A stretch of 5,928 nucleotides of DNA, taken from Pseudomonadales bacterium (GTDB taxonomy: Bacteria > Pseudomonadota > Gammaproteobacteria > Pseudomonadales > DT-91). The notes under the pieces are model-generated. The model saw only the letters and a program-made list of their open reading frames with translations, did not search any database and was not told the origin of the DNA. The stretch covers positions 1 through 5,928 of the forward strand of contig JABSRR010000104.1 of NCBI GenBank assembly GCA_013215025.1. Direction: 5' to 3'. Positions 1 to 5,928 of this stretch are shown in pieces; the stretch's first letter is position 1; each line of letters starts with the position of its first letter. A program made the translations under genes and the position numbers.

Positions 1-1205
1 GCAATCATTTCGTTCCAGTGAGCAACCCAGCCAACCGTGCGGCCAACCGCAAAGATAACGGTAAACATAGAGGTTGGAATGCCGATCGCTTTTAAAATAA
101 TGCCTGAGTAAAAGTCTACGTTAGGGTAAAGTTTCTTCTCAATAAAGTACTCATCTTCCAGCGCAATTTGCTCAAGGCGCTTAGCAATTTTTAATAGCGG
201 ATCATCGGTAATGCCAAGTTCAGCCAATACCTCATCAGCCGTTTGTTTCATTACTTTAGCCCGTGGGTCAAAGTTTTTATAAACACGATGGCCAAAGCCC
301 ATTAGGCGGAAAGGATCATTTTTATCTTTTGCTTTAGCAACAAATTCGTCAATTCGAGACTCATCGCCAATCTCTTCTAACATATCCAGTACAGCTTCGT
401 TAGCGCCGCCATGAGACGGTCCCCATAGTGCTGCGATGCCTGAGGCGATACAGGCAAATGGGTTGGCGCCAGTAGAGCCAGCAAGGCGAACCGTAGAGGT
501 TGAAGCATTTTGCTCGTGATCAGCATGCAAAGTAAAGATACGATCCATCGCGCGAGCAATAGTTGGGCTAATTTTCGATGGCTCACATGGGTTGCCAAAC
601 ATCATGTGTAAAAAGTTTTCTGCGTAGTCACGGCTGTTATCAGGATAAACAAACGGTTGGCCAATAGAATACTTATAGCTCATGGCTGCCAAGGTAGGAA
701 TCTTGGCGATCAAGCGAAAGGCGGCAACCTTGCGATGCTGTTCATTGGTGATATCAAGAGAGTCATGATAGAACGCTGACAATGCTCCAACGACACCACA
801 CATGATAGCCATTGGGTGTGCGTCACGACGAAAGCCATTAAACATCTTGTTGATTTGGTCATGCACCATAGTGTGATAGCGAACGGTGTTATCAAACTCA
901 TCTTTTTCAGCTTGAGTCGGTAATTCACCGTTCAAAAGCAAGTAACAAACTTCTAGATAGTCGGCTTTCTCAGCGAGTTGATCAATTGGATAGCCGCGAT
1001 GCAACAAAACGCCTGCGTTACCGTCGATATAGGTAATTTGAGATTCGCAAGAAGCGGTAGAGACAAAGCCTGGATCGTAGGTAAACAAACCTTTAGCCGT
1101 TAATGGTGAAACATCAACAACGTCTGGTCCAACGGTACCGTTATAAACTTTTAGTTCGATAGGGTCCTGGCCATCAATAGTTAATGTGGCTTTAATATCG
1201 CTCAT
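1..1205 (-). CDS. gltA: Citrate synthase, type II hexameric (partial, C-terminus beyond window)
   Basis: Cytoplasmic enzyme that condenses acetyl-CoA and oxaloacetate to citrate, the entry step of the TCA cycle. The minus strand is open from ATG at 1205-1203 to the window edge: 401 codons without a stop, with about 27 more expected by comparison with the 427-residue E. coli protein. It aligns with E. coli GltA along its whole length. The catalytic residues are visible: His265 in [11 protein letters not shown], His306 in GFGHRVYK and Asp364 in [22 protein letters not shown] (227-240) is the conserved oxaloacetate-site region. The N-terminal domain (about 1-60) and Cys207 in NPCEP mark the allosteric, NADH-sensitive type II class. 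At position 110 a Tyr replaces the Arg that E. coli uses for NADH binding, while neighbouring His111 and Thr112 are kept. The start is supported by AGGAG seven bases upstream. It diverges from sdhCDAB. Confidence 0.98.
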   Translation of the reverse strand, partial: MSDIKATLTIDGQDPIELKVYNGTVGPDVVDVSPLTAKGLFTYDPGFVSTASCESQITYIDGNAGVLLHRGYPIDQLAEKADYLEVCYLLLNGELPTQAEKDEFDNTVRYHTMVHDQINKMFNGFRRDAHPMAIMCGVVGALSAFYHDSLDITNEQHRKVAAFRLIAKIPTLAAMSYKYSIGQPFVYPDNSRDYAENFLHMMFGNPCEPSKISPTIARAMDRIFTLHADHEQNASTSTVRLAGSTGANPFACIASGIAALWGPSHGGANEAVLDMLEEIGDESRIDEFVAKAKDKNDPFRLMGFGHRVYKNFDPRAKVMKQTADEVLAELGITDDPLLKIAKRLEQIALEDEYFIEKKLYPNVDFYSGIILKAIGIPTSMFTVIFAVGRTVGWVAHWNEMI

Positions 1206-1212
1206 TTACCAA

Positions 1213-1217
1213 CTCCT
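1213..1217 (-). promoter_or_regulatory. Shine-Dalgarno of gltA
   Basis: On the minus strand AGGAG lies seven bases before the ATG at 1205-1203. This is ideal spacing and fixes the gltA start, which also matches the N-terminus of E. coli GltA (MADTKAKLTL against [10 protein letters not shown] here). Confidence 0.85.
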
Positions 1218-1300
1218 GAATATGAGTACTAATAATAGTAGTATCGGCAGCATGAAGGGTGTTTGTGACGGATAATCGAAAAAAAGCTAGAAATTAGCAT

Positions 1301-1330
1301 ATTAAACGAAAATTCATGAAACTGACGCAA
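1301..1330 (-). promoter_or_regulatory. Candidate gltA promoter (weak)
   Basis: On the minus strand TTGCGT (1330-1325) is followed after 18 bases by TTTAAT (1306-1301). The -10 matches consensus at five of six positions, the -35 at only three. Transcription would start near 1294, giving a leader of about 90 bases. No better-spaced pair was found in this orientation, but the gltA promoter could be activator-dependent or lie elsewhere. Confidence 0.25.
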
Positions 1331-1536
1331 ACGGTGCCGAAGTTATGTTCTTTTAGGTCAAATTTTGTGAGGAGACTACTATAATTATTCAGCGCTTGAT
1401 GTCAATCGAAACTCTTACTTGATAAATCATTTGTAAGTGTTTGTTGGCTATAATTTATGCATTTCAGGGTTATCTGCGCCATTGCTGTGCAATTCGTCAA
1501 AACTGCACCAGATGCGATACGCAAAAGCCTGCTTTA

Positions 1537-1555
1537 AATGCAATTGATTCTCATT
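1537..1555. promoter_or_regulatory. Candidate Fur box
   Basis: Read on the minus strand the 19 bases are AATGAGAATCAATTGCATT. Against the Fur consensus AATGANAATNATTNTCATT (recalled from Vibrio work) this fits 14 of 16 defined positions. The dyad extends outward: TTAAATG (1534-1540) and CATTTAA (1552-1558) are perfect inverted arms around base 1546. It lies about 95 bases upstream of the probable sdh transcription start. Fur control of an iron-rich respiratory enzyme is plausible, but activation, repression of another start, or no role at all cannot be told from sequence. Confidence 0.4.
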
Positions 1556-1605
1556 TAATTCGCTCTATGCTGTTGATTAGGTTGGGAAAATTGCGTCAGC
1601 TGAGT

Positions 1606-1634
1606 TTGTGTTTTGGCCACAATCGCCCTATAAT
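1606..1634 (+). promoter_or_regulatory. Probable sigma-70 promoter of sdhCDAB
   Basis: TTGTGT (1606-1611) and an exact TATAAT (1629-1634) are separated by 17 bases, with a GC-rich discriminator (GCCGCGC) after the -10. Transcription would begin near 1641-1643, leaving a leader of about 145 bases before sdhC. The -35 is poor (three of six). An inverted repeat TTGTG-N7-CACAA (1606-1622) overlaps it and could be an operator. Confidence 0.5.
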
Positions 1635-1721
1635 GCCGCGCTAATTTAGTCATGACGATTTAGCTTCATTGTATTGTTTGCGCTGTTGCTGGTCGCCATT
1701 TTCATTCACTCTTTGTCAAGC

Positions 1722-1737
1722 TAACGTTAGGCTAACA
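1722..1737 (-). promoter_or_regulatory. Candidate ArcA-type direct repeat upstream of sdhC
   Basis: On the minus strand TGTTA (1737-1733) and CGTTA (1726-1722) form a direct repeat with an 11-base period, the arrangement described for phosphorylated ArcA (TGTTA-N6-TGTTA) with one mismatch. ArcA represses sdh anaerobically in E. coli. The site lies in the presumed leader, about 50 bases before the sdhC start. The same bases form short overlapping palindromes (CTAACGTTAG, GTTAGGCTAAC), so an RNA structure or a chance match is equally possible. Confidence 0.25.
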
Positions 1738-1770
1738 ATGACGTTGTTGCTGATAAAGAAACCAAACTCA

Positions 1771-1787
1771 GAGCGAGAAATAAGGCC
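1771..1787 (+). promoter_or_regulatory. Atypical ribosome-binding region of sdhC
   Basis: Before the GTG start at 1788 the only purine-rich elements are GAGCGAG (1771-1777), a poor match ten bases away, and AAGG (1782-1785), only two bases away. No in-frame ATG exists between the upstream stop TAG (1728-1730) and the conserved RPVNLD motif, so GTG is the best start despite the weak site. This suggests modest initiation at the first gene of the operon. Confidence 0.5.
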
Positions 1788-2165
1788 GTGAAAGATAACA
1801 GACCTGTCAACCTCGATATTGGGACCATTCAGCTGCCCATAACATCTTATGTTTCAATCCTACACCGAATTTCAGGCGTCGCGATTTTTGCCGGCGTAGC
1901 AATTTTACTGTGGTTGCTTGATGGCTCATTGGCATCAGCCGAGAGTTTTGCGGCGACTCAAAGCTTATTGGCCAACAGCGTGCTGTTGAGATTAGTGGTT
2001 TGGCTAGTGCTATGTGGTTTTATTTATCACGCTACGGCTGGTGTAAAACATCTGGTTATGGATCTGGGTATTGGTGAAACGCTTGAAGGCGGTAAGAAAG
2101 GCGCGCAAATCACACTCGTGGTTGCGATTGTATTAATGTTATTAGCAGGTGTTTGGGTATGGTAA
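1788..2165 (+). CDS. sdhC: Succinate dehydrogenase cytochrome b556 subunit
   Basis: Inner-membrane anchor subunit of Complex II which, with SdhD, holds heme b and forms the ubiquinone site. The 125-residue product matches E. coli SdhC (129) throughout. RPVNLD (5-10) is the family's N-terminal signature. SILHR (23-27) carries the Ser and Arg equivalent to quinone-site Ser27 and Arg31. His81 in YHATAGVKH is the predicted axial heme ligand (His84 in E. coli). Three hydrophobic helices are visible at about 28-46, 64-86 and 106-125. The start is GTG, giving an N-terminus about four residues shorter than in E. coli, and no alternative ATG exists. First gene of sdhCDAB; its last codons overlap the sdhD start. 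Confidence 0.96.
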   Translation: MKDNRPVNLDIGTIQLPITSYVSILHRISGVAIFAGVAILLWLLDGSLASAESFAATQSLLANSVLLRLVVWLVLCGFIYHATAGVKHLVMDLGIGETLEGGKKGAQITLVVAIVLMLLAGVWVW

Positions 2166-2524
2166 CGCAAGTCACAAGTTTTGGTCGCTCTGGAGTGTCC
2201 GATTGGTTAATGCAGCGCACGACTGCAATCATCTTGGTTTCTTACTTAATTTTCATTGCAGGTTATTTAATCCTTAACGCTGATGTGACGTATGATCAGT
2301 GGAAAGCTTTATTTGATAGCACGCCAGTGAAGGCATTTACATCTTTGACTATCCTCGCCATTGTCGTCCACGCATGGATTGGCTTATGGGCAGTGTCTAC
2401 GGATTATATGACTTCTCGCATGATGGGCGCGAAAGCAACCTTTATCCGCCTTGGCTTTCAAGCTGCTTATTCACTTGTACTGTTTTACTACCTCATTTGG
2501 GGTTTCCAGATTCTTTGGAGTTAA
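2159..2524 (+). CDS. sdhD: Succinate dehydrogenase hydrophobic membrane anchor subunit
   Basis: Second membrane anchor of Complex II. Starting at ATG 2159 the product has 121 residues and begins MVTQVTSFGRSGVSDW, aligning with E. coli SdhD (115 residues, MVSNASALGRNGVHDF). A TTG at 2153 in the same frame is a less likely start. His71 in HAWIGLW (heme ligand) and Tyr83 in TDY (quinone site) keep the same numbers as in E. coli. Three membrane helices lie at about 21-40, 58-80 and 98-119. The product is a few residues longer than in E. coli. The start overlaps the end of sdhC by seven bases (2159-2165) and a weak AGG (2147-2149) lies inside sdhC, so translation is probably coupled to sdhC, helping equal production of the two anchors. 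Confidence 0.96.
   Translation: MVTQVTSFGRSGVSDWLMQRTTAIILVSYLIFIAGYLILNADVTYDQWKALFDSTPVKAFTSLTILAIVVHAWIGLWAVSTDYMTSRMMGAKATFIRLGFQAAYSLVLFYYLIWGFQILWS
2517..2520 (+). promoter_or_regulatory. Shine-Dalgarno of sdhA (decides start)
   Basis: GGAG inside the last sdhD codons is seven bases from ATG 2528 but only four from the in-frame TTG 2525. Spacing and codon preference favour ATG 2528, which also puts the FAD-linking histidine at position 45 as in E. coli. Confidence 0.7.
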
Positions 2525-2527
2525 TTG

Positions 2528-4297
2528 ATGACAATTCGTACTATAACGTTTGATGGTGTAATCGTTGGTGGTGGCGGCGCAGGTATGCGTGCCGGTCTTC
2601 AACTAGCTCAATCCGGTTACAAAACTGCGGTTATTTCAAAAGTTTTTCCTACCCGTTCTCATACGGTATCAGCACAAGGTGGTATTACCTGTGCGATTGC
2701 TTCAGCCGATCCGAATGATGATTGGCGTTGGCACATGTATGACACCGTTAAGGGCTCTGATTACATCGGCGACCAAGACGCCATTGAGTATATGTGTTCT
2801 GTCGGTCCTCAGGCAGTTTTTGAACTTGACCATATGGGTCTTCCTTTTTCTCGCACCGAAGAGGGTCGTATTTATCAGCGTCCATTTGGTGGGCAGTCGA
2901 AGAACTTTGGTGAAGGCGGTCAAGCGGCTCGGACCTGTGCTGCGGCTGACCGTACTGGTCATGCTCTTTTGCACACTCTGTATCAAGGCAACTTAAAAAA
3001 TAACACCGTATTCCTCAATGAATGGTATGCGGTTGATTTAGTGAAAAACGATGCGGGTGCTATCGTTGGCGTTATCGCCATCGAAATGGAAACCGGCGAA
3101 GTCGTTTACGTTAAATCGAAAGCTACCGTATTAGCTACCGGCGGCGCTGGACGTATTTATGCTTCAACTACCAATGCTCATATCAACACCGGTGACGGTA
3201 TTGGTATGGTCTTGCGAGCCGGCTTCCCGGTCCAAGATATTGAAATGTGGCAGTTCCACCCAACCGGTATTGCTGGTGCCGGAGTTTTGGTAACAGAAGG
3301 TTGTCGTGGTGAAGGTGGCTACCTGATTAATAAAGATGGCGAGCGTTTTATGGAGCGCTATGCACCTAATGCTAAAGACCTTGCTGGTCGTGATGTTGTT
3401 GCTCGCTCAATGGTGATGGAGATTCTTGAAGGTCGTGGCTGTGGCCCTGACGGTGATCATGTGCATCTTAAACTTGACCATCTGGGTGAAGACGTTTTAG
3501 AGAGCCGCCTTCCTGGCATTTGTGAATTATCACGTACCTTTGCCCACGCTGACCCAGTTAAAGTGCCAATTCCGGTAGTGCCGACCTGTCATTACATGAT
3601 GGGTGGTGTACCTACCAATATTCACGGTCAGGCATTAACACAGGATGCTGAAGGTAATGATCAGGTGATCGAAGGCTTATTCGCCTGTGGTGAAGTTGCC
3701 TGTGTATCTGTGCACGGTGCCAACCGCCTAGGTGGTAACTCTCTGTTAGACCTCGTTGTATTTGGTCGAGCAGCGGGTTTATATATTGAAAAAGCCTTAC
3801 GTGAAGGCATTGATCACGATGATGCTTCAGATGCGAACATCGAAGCATCGATGCAGCGTTTAAACAAGCTAAACGCTTCAACTTCGGGTGAAAAAGTTGC
3901 AGACCTGCGAAAAGAATTGCAGAACATTATGCAGCTTCGATTTGGTGTTTTCCGTCGTGGCGATACCATGCAAGAGGGTATTGCTGAACTCGCGAAATTG
4001 CGCACTCGAATTGAAAATATTCAACTCGAAGACAAGTCAGGTGCATTCAACACTGCACGTATCGAAGCTTTAGAGTTGCAAAACTTATTTGAAGTTGCTG
4101 AAGCTACTGCAATTGCAGCCGAAGAACGCAGAGAGTCACGTGGTGCTCACGCACGGGAAGATTTCCAAGATCGTGATGACGAAAATTGGCTATGCCATTC
4201 GCTGTATTTCCCAGTGGATAAATCTGTTAGCAAGCGTGACGTTAACTTCGAACCAAAAACGGTTGATACATTCGAACCTAAGATTCGTACCTATTAG
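2528..4297 (+). CDS. sdhA: Succinate dehydrogenase flavoprotein subunit
   Basis: Catalytic subunit of Complex II, oxidising succinate to fumarate (EC 1.3.5.1) on the cytoplasmic face. The 589-residue product is nearly the same length as E. coli SdhA (588) and similar throughout. The dinucleotide-binding loop GGGGAG is at 14-19. His45 in [11 protein letters not shown] is the covalent FAD attachment residue. His244 (FHPTG), Arg288 (AGRD, the proton-transfer Arg), His355 (PTCHYMMGG) and Arg400 (GANRLGG) are the active-site set. The helical and C-terminal domains end in EPKIRTY, as in E. coli. Relative to E. coli there is one extra residue near 128-131 ([12 protein letters not shown]) and a loop one residue shorter near 306-311, both in variable loops. 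It starts three bases after the sdhD stop, so coupling is likely. Numbering assumes ATG 2528; TTG 2525 would add one residue. Confidence 0.98.
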   Translation: MTIRTITFDGVIVGGGGAGMRAGLQLAQSGYKTAVISKVFPTRSHTVSAQGGITCAIASADPNDDWRWHMYDTVKGSDYIGDQDAIEYMCSVGPQAVFELDHMGLPFSRTEEGRIYQRPFGGQSKNFGEGGQAARTCAAADRTGHALLHTLYQGNLKNNTVFLNEWYAVDLVKNDAGAIVGVIAIEMETGEVVYVKSKATVLATGGAGRIYASTTNAHINTGDGIGMVLRAGFPVQDIEMWQFHPTGIAGAGVLVTEGCRGEGGYLINKDGERFMERYAPNAKDLAGRDVVARSMVMEILEGRGCGPDGDHVHLKLDHLGEDVLESRLPGICELSRTFAHADPVKVPIPVVPTCHYMMGGVPTNIHGQALTQDAEGNDQVIEGLFACGEVACVSVHGANRLGGNSLLDLVVFGRAAGLYIEKALREGIDHDDASDANIEASMQRLNKLNASTSGEKVADLRKELQNIMQLRFGVFRRGDTMQEGIAELAKLRTRIENIQLEDKSGAFNTARIEALELQNLFEVAEATAIAAEERRESRGAHAREDFQDRDDENWLCHSLYFPVDKSVSKRDVNFEPKTVDTFEPKIRTY

Positions 4298-4302
4298 GGA
4301 GG
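4296..4302 (+). promoter_or_regulatory. Shine-Dalgarno of sdhB overlapping the sdhA stop
   Basis: AGGGAGG is the strongest ribosome site in the window and begins within the TAG stop of sdhA (4295-4297). It lies nine bases before ATG 4312 but directly abuts the in-frame TTG at 4303, which fixes ATG 4312 as the sdhB start. A ribosome terminating on sdhA would cover this site, so the two genes' translation may be linked. Confidence 0.8.
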
Positions 4303-4311
4303 TTGCCATCT

Positions 4312-5016
4312 ATGTTAAAAGTAAGTGTTTATCGTTATAACCCTGAAACCGATCAAGAACCCTATATGCAGGATTATCAAGTTGATACCCAAGGTAAAGA
4401 CTTGATGGTTTTGGATGTATTGGAGCTTATTAAAGAACAAGACTCTACGTTAGGTATTCGTCGTTCATGTCGTGAGGGCGTATGTGGATCTGACGGCATG
4501 AATATCAATGGTAAAAATGGCCTGGCCTGTATTACCCCAATTTCCGAAGCCTGTGGTAACGGTGATCTAGTGGTTCGCCCACTACCAGGTTTACCAGTTA
4601 TTCGCGACTTAGTGATCGATATGAGCTTGTTTTACAAGCAGTACGAAAAAATTAAACCTTACCTTATTAACGATGAGCCAGCGCCTGCGATTGAACGCCT
4701 GCAGTCGCCTGAAGATCGTGCACATTTGGATGGTTTGTATGAGTGCATTCTTTGTGCTTGTTGTTCAACCTCTTGCCCATCTTTCTGGTGGAACCCAGAC
4801 CGCTTTATTGGGCCATCAGGTTTATTGCAAGCTTATCGTTTTTTGATCGATAGCCGCGATACTGCAACAGAACAGCGCTTGGCTGCTTTAGATGATCCGT
4901 TCAGCGTATTTCGCTGCCACGGTATTCAAAACTGCGTCAATGTTTGCCCGAAAGGTTTAAATCCTACTAAGGCGATTGGCCATATCCGCAATATGTTATT
5001 GCGCGCTGCGTCTTAA
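4312..5016 (+). CDS. sdhB: Succinate dehydrogenase iron-sulfur subunit
   Basis: Carries electrons from SdhA FAD through three iron-sulfur clusters to the quinone site at SdhC/SdhD. From ATG 4312 the product has 234 residues (E. coli 238). The N-terminal ferredoxin domain ligates the 2Fe-2S cluster with Cys53, Cys58, Asp61 and Cys73 (SCREGVCGSDG and LAC); the Asp as third ligand is as in E. coli. In the C-terminal domain CILCACCSTSCP gives Cys145, Cys148 and Cys151, which with Cys212 (VCPKG) bind 4Fe-4S. Cys155, Cys202 and Cys208 bind 3Fe-4S. All ligands sit at constant offsets from E. coli, so a complete electron relay is expected. Last gene of the operon; 14 bases separate it from sdhA. No sucA follows. 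Confidence 0.98.
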   Translation: MLKVSVYRYNPETDQEPYMQDYQVDTQGKDLMVLDVLELIKEQDSTLGIRRSCREGVCGSDGMNINGKNGLACITPISEACGNGDLVVRPLPGLPVIRDLVIDMSLFYKQYEKIKPYLINDEPAPAIERLQSPEDRAHLDGLYECILCACCSTSCPSFWWNPDRFIGPSGLLQAYRFLIDSRDTATEQRLAALDDPFSVFRCHGIQNCVNVCPKGLNPTKAIGHIRNMLLRAAS

Positions 5017-5111
5017 AGCTGCTGCGGATATTATTAAACGGCTACTGCTAAACATTGCATTTGCAATTGGTTAGATGTTTGTAAGCTAAAAATTTGAAAG
5101 CTTAAGCGTAT

Positions 5112-5140
5112 GTGAGTAAGGAGAACTTTTTCTTACTCAC
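5112..5140 (+). repeat. Extragenic hairpin after sdhB, no T-tract
   Basis: GTGAGTAAG (5112-5120) and CTTACTCAC (5132-5140) are perfect nine-base inverted arms around an 11-base loop. In RNA the stem can extend inward through A-U and G-U pairs. The bases after it (TATCC) are not T-rich on the plus strand, and there is no T-run on the minus strand side either, so it is not a standard intrinsic terminator. It may protect the 3' end of the sdh transcript from exonucleases; this is inference. Confidence 0.6.
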
Positions 5141-5174
5141 TATCCTAACAATCGACCCAGCTCGGCAAAATTAG

Positions 5175-5207
5175 AACCCCAAGCAATTGAATTGTTTGGG
5201 GTTTTTT
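5175..5207 (+). terminator. Intrinsic terminator of sdhCDAB, possibly bidirectional
   Basis: AACCCCAAGCAATT (5175-5188) pairs with AATTGTTTGGGGTT (5190-5203), with one G-U pair and a small loop at the centre, and runs into a T6 tract (5202-5207, then ATT). On the minus strand the same stem has one A-C mismatch and is followed by the weaker tail CTAATTTT, so it may also end plsB transcription, whose stop is at 5230. Its position 160 bases after sdhB marks the operon end. Confidence 0.88.
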
Positions 5208-5229
5208 ATTGCCAAGATTAACAGGCGCG

Positions 5230-5928
5230 CTATTGGTGATGTTGGAAGCTAAGCTGCATAATGCTGTGTTGCGCTGATTCACTTAAAACCTTTGATGCTA
5301 GCGCTGTCGATAGGCGTAAACGTCTGCTCGCAGCCAAAAGTCCTTCAGCATTTTGCTGTACAACTCCGGTTTCGCAGAGTTGAGCGATAAATGTATTGAA
5401 TAAGTTTTTATCAAAAAAGTCAGGGGCATGAAATTGGTGAATAAACGTTAGCTGCTTGGCTAATTCAATGCAGTCTTTTTCTAAGCTCTGCTGGTCATAA
5501 TGCCAATCGTCAGCGTGTAAAAGGCATTGTGCAGTAATAAAAAATCGTTCGGTTGCTGCCTTACTTGAACCAGCCAGCAATTGCAGTTGAAAGAACTGTT
5601 CGGTCTCAGGTTGCTGCGCAATAATCAACTCACCGTCTTGATGCAGCAAGCCTTCAGTCAGCATGGTATTCAGTAATTGATTTAGCTGTGCTTGAAGCTG
5701 TTGGTGGCTGATATCGACAAATAATTCTGATTGAATAAACGGGAGCAGTCGCCAGCAGAAATTAAATAAGGCTTTGCGGTGAGCCTGCTTTTGTCTTACA
5801 AGGTAGGCGGCTATTAGTGACGGTAGCATGAAAATATGCAGACAATTATTACGTAAAAAGGTGGCGTTTACCTGGCCTTTTTGGTCAAGCAACAGGATTT
5901 CGCCAAAGTTGGTTTTTTGGCTTAGCAC
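5230..5928 (-). CDS. plsB: Glycerol-3-phosphate 1-O-acyltransferase, C-terminal part (5' end beyond window)
   Basis: PlsB is the inner-membrane-associated enzyme that acylates sn-glycerol-3-phosphate at position 1, the first step of phospholipid synthesis. Only the last 232 codons are here; the frame is open to the window edge and the terminal GTG is most likely an internal Val, not a start. The segment matches the C-terminal region of E. coli PlsB (807 residues): GEILLLDQKG then FLRNNCLHIFMLPSLIAA (24-41; E. coli YYRNNIAHMLVLPSLMAA), the stretch around LLAGSSKAATERFFIT (117-132), the SLEKDC segment (148-153) and HAPDFFDKNLF (167-177; E. coli NAPEFFDKAVF). The acyltransferase motifs, including the catalytic HX4D, lie upstream outside the window and cannot be checked. 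Stop TAG is at 5232-5230. It converges on sdhB and shares the terminator region; a functional link to sdh is not implied. Confidence 0.93.
   Translation of the reverse strand: MLSQKTNFGEILLLDQKGQVNATFLRNNCLHIFMLPSLIAAYLVRQKQAHRKALFNFCWRLLPFIQSELFVDISHQQLQAQLNQLLNTMLTEGLLHQDGELIIAQQPETEQFFQLQLLAGSSKAATERFFITAQCLLHADDWHYDQQSLEKDCIELAKQLTFIHQFHAPDFFDKNLFNTFIAQLCETGVVQQNAEGLLAASRRLRLSTALASKVLSESAQHSIMQLSFQHHQ

Larger units (their letters stand above)
1206..1787. other. Divergent gltA/sdhC intergenic control region
   Basis: A 582-bp stretch between the divergent starts of gltA and sdhC. I see no credible gene: the longest frame (1441-1644, plus) starts with TTG, has no ribosome site, resembles nothing I know and runs through promoter-like elements. 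The region is AT-rich near gltA. It contains three exact TATAAT hexamers on the plus strand (1380, 1449, 1629), of which only the last has a usable -35 partner. It also contains a Fur-like dyad and an ArcA-like repeat, described separately. Long divergent regulatory regions between these genes are also known in E. coli, where oxygen, carbon and iron signals converge on them. Confidence 0.85.
5017..5229. other. Convergent sdhB/plsB intergenic region
   Basis: These 213 bases hold no open frame of note. Besides the hairpin and terminator listed separately, a small stem ATTGC-ATTT-GCAAT (5054-5067) sits within a looser pairing of AAACAT (5050-5055) with ATGTTT (5075-5080). This suggests a structured 3' untranslated region for the sdh transcript. 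Confidence 0.6.

Noticed and set aside
377..928. Minus-strand frames of 73 and 72 codons within 377-598 and 710-928
   Set aside because: They lie inside gltA in another frame and encode nothing family-like; shadows of the citrate synthase gene.
1286..1298. GCTA-N5-TAGC stem followed by T7 on the minus strand, as a possible gltA leader attenuator
   Set aside because: Only four paired bases, too weak for termination, and it falls at the inferred transcription start.
1365..1380. TGTGA at 1365-1369 (and at 1264-1268) as CRP sites
   Set aside because: Neither has a matching TCACA half at the required spacing.
1419..1433. TTGAT/ATCA element near 1419-1429 as an FNR or Fur site
   Set aside because: The half-sites are two bases apart rather than FNR's four, and the Fur alignment needs an inserted base.
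1441..1644. 67-codon plus-strand open frame in the divergent region
   Set aside because: TTG start, no Shine-Dalgarno, no recognisable motif, and it spans promoter-like and Fur-like elements; most likely chance.
2679..4340. Several 61-105 codon frames on both strands within sdhA
   Set aside because: All are out-of-frame or antisense to a full-length, highly conserved sdhA; no independent support.
1..5928. CRISPR arrays, tRNA or rRNA genes, insertion sequences, toxin-antitoxin or defence genes
   Set aside because: No direct-repeat arrays, cloverleaf-like segments, transposase frames or atypical-composition islands were seen; the window is accounted for by core metabolic genes.

Overview
The window looks like an ordinary TCA-cycle locus from a gammaproteobacterium of moderate GC content. 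It holds the type II citrate synthase gene gltA (minus strand, running off the left edge) and, divergently, a complete four-gene succinate dehydrogenase operon sdhCDAB (plus strand). The end of plsB (glycerol-3-phosphate acyltransferase, minus strand, running off the right edge) converges on the operon. The gltA/sdhCDAB divergent pair, the E. coli-like SdhC/SdhD anchors, the Asp ligand in the SdhB 2Fe-2S site and the presence of PlsB all point to Gammaproteobacteria. No genus can be named from the sequence alone. Comparisons with E. coli residues are from memory, not from a database search.

Layout: 1-1205 is gltA minus its last roughly 27 codons. 1206-1787 is a 582-bp divergent control region with no credible gene. 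It contains a reasonable sigma-70 promoter for sdh (1606-1634), a weaker candidate for gltA (1301-1330), a 19-bp Fur-box-like dyad (1537-1555) and a TGTTA/CGTTA direct repeat resembling an ArcA site (1722-1737). 1788-5016 is sdhC-sdhD-sdhA-sdhB, tightly packed and probably translationally coupled. 5017-5229 holds a perfect extragenic hairpin without a T-tract (5112-5140) followed by a strong intrinsic terminator (5175-5207). 5230-5928 is the C-terminal 232 codons of plsB.

Function: citrate synthase condenses acetyl-CoA and oxaloacetate to start the cycle. SdhCDAB (Complex II) oxidises succinate to fumarate and passes electrons via FAD, three iron-sulfur clusters and the membrane anchor to ubiquinone. 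All catalytic, cofactor-binding and cluster-ligating residues that could be checked are present, so the enzymes should be active. Unlike E. coli, the operon does not continue into sucAB: a terminator and convergent plsB close it. No undescribed system was found; the points worth a second look are regulatory motifs in the divergent region and a few small deviations from E. coli.
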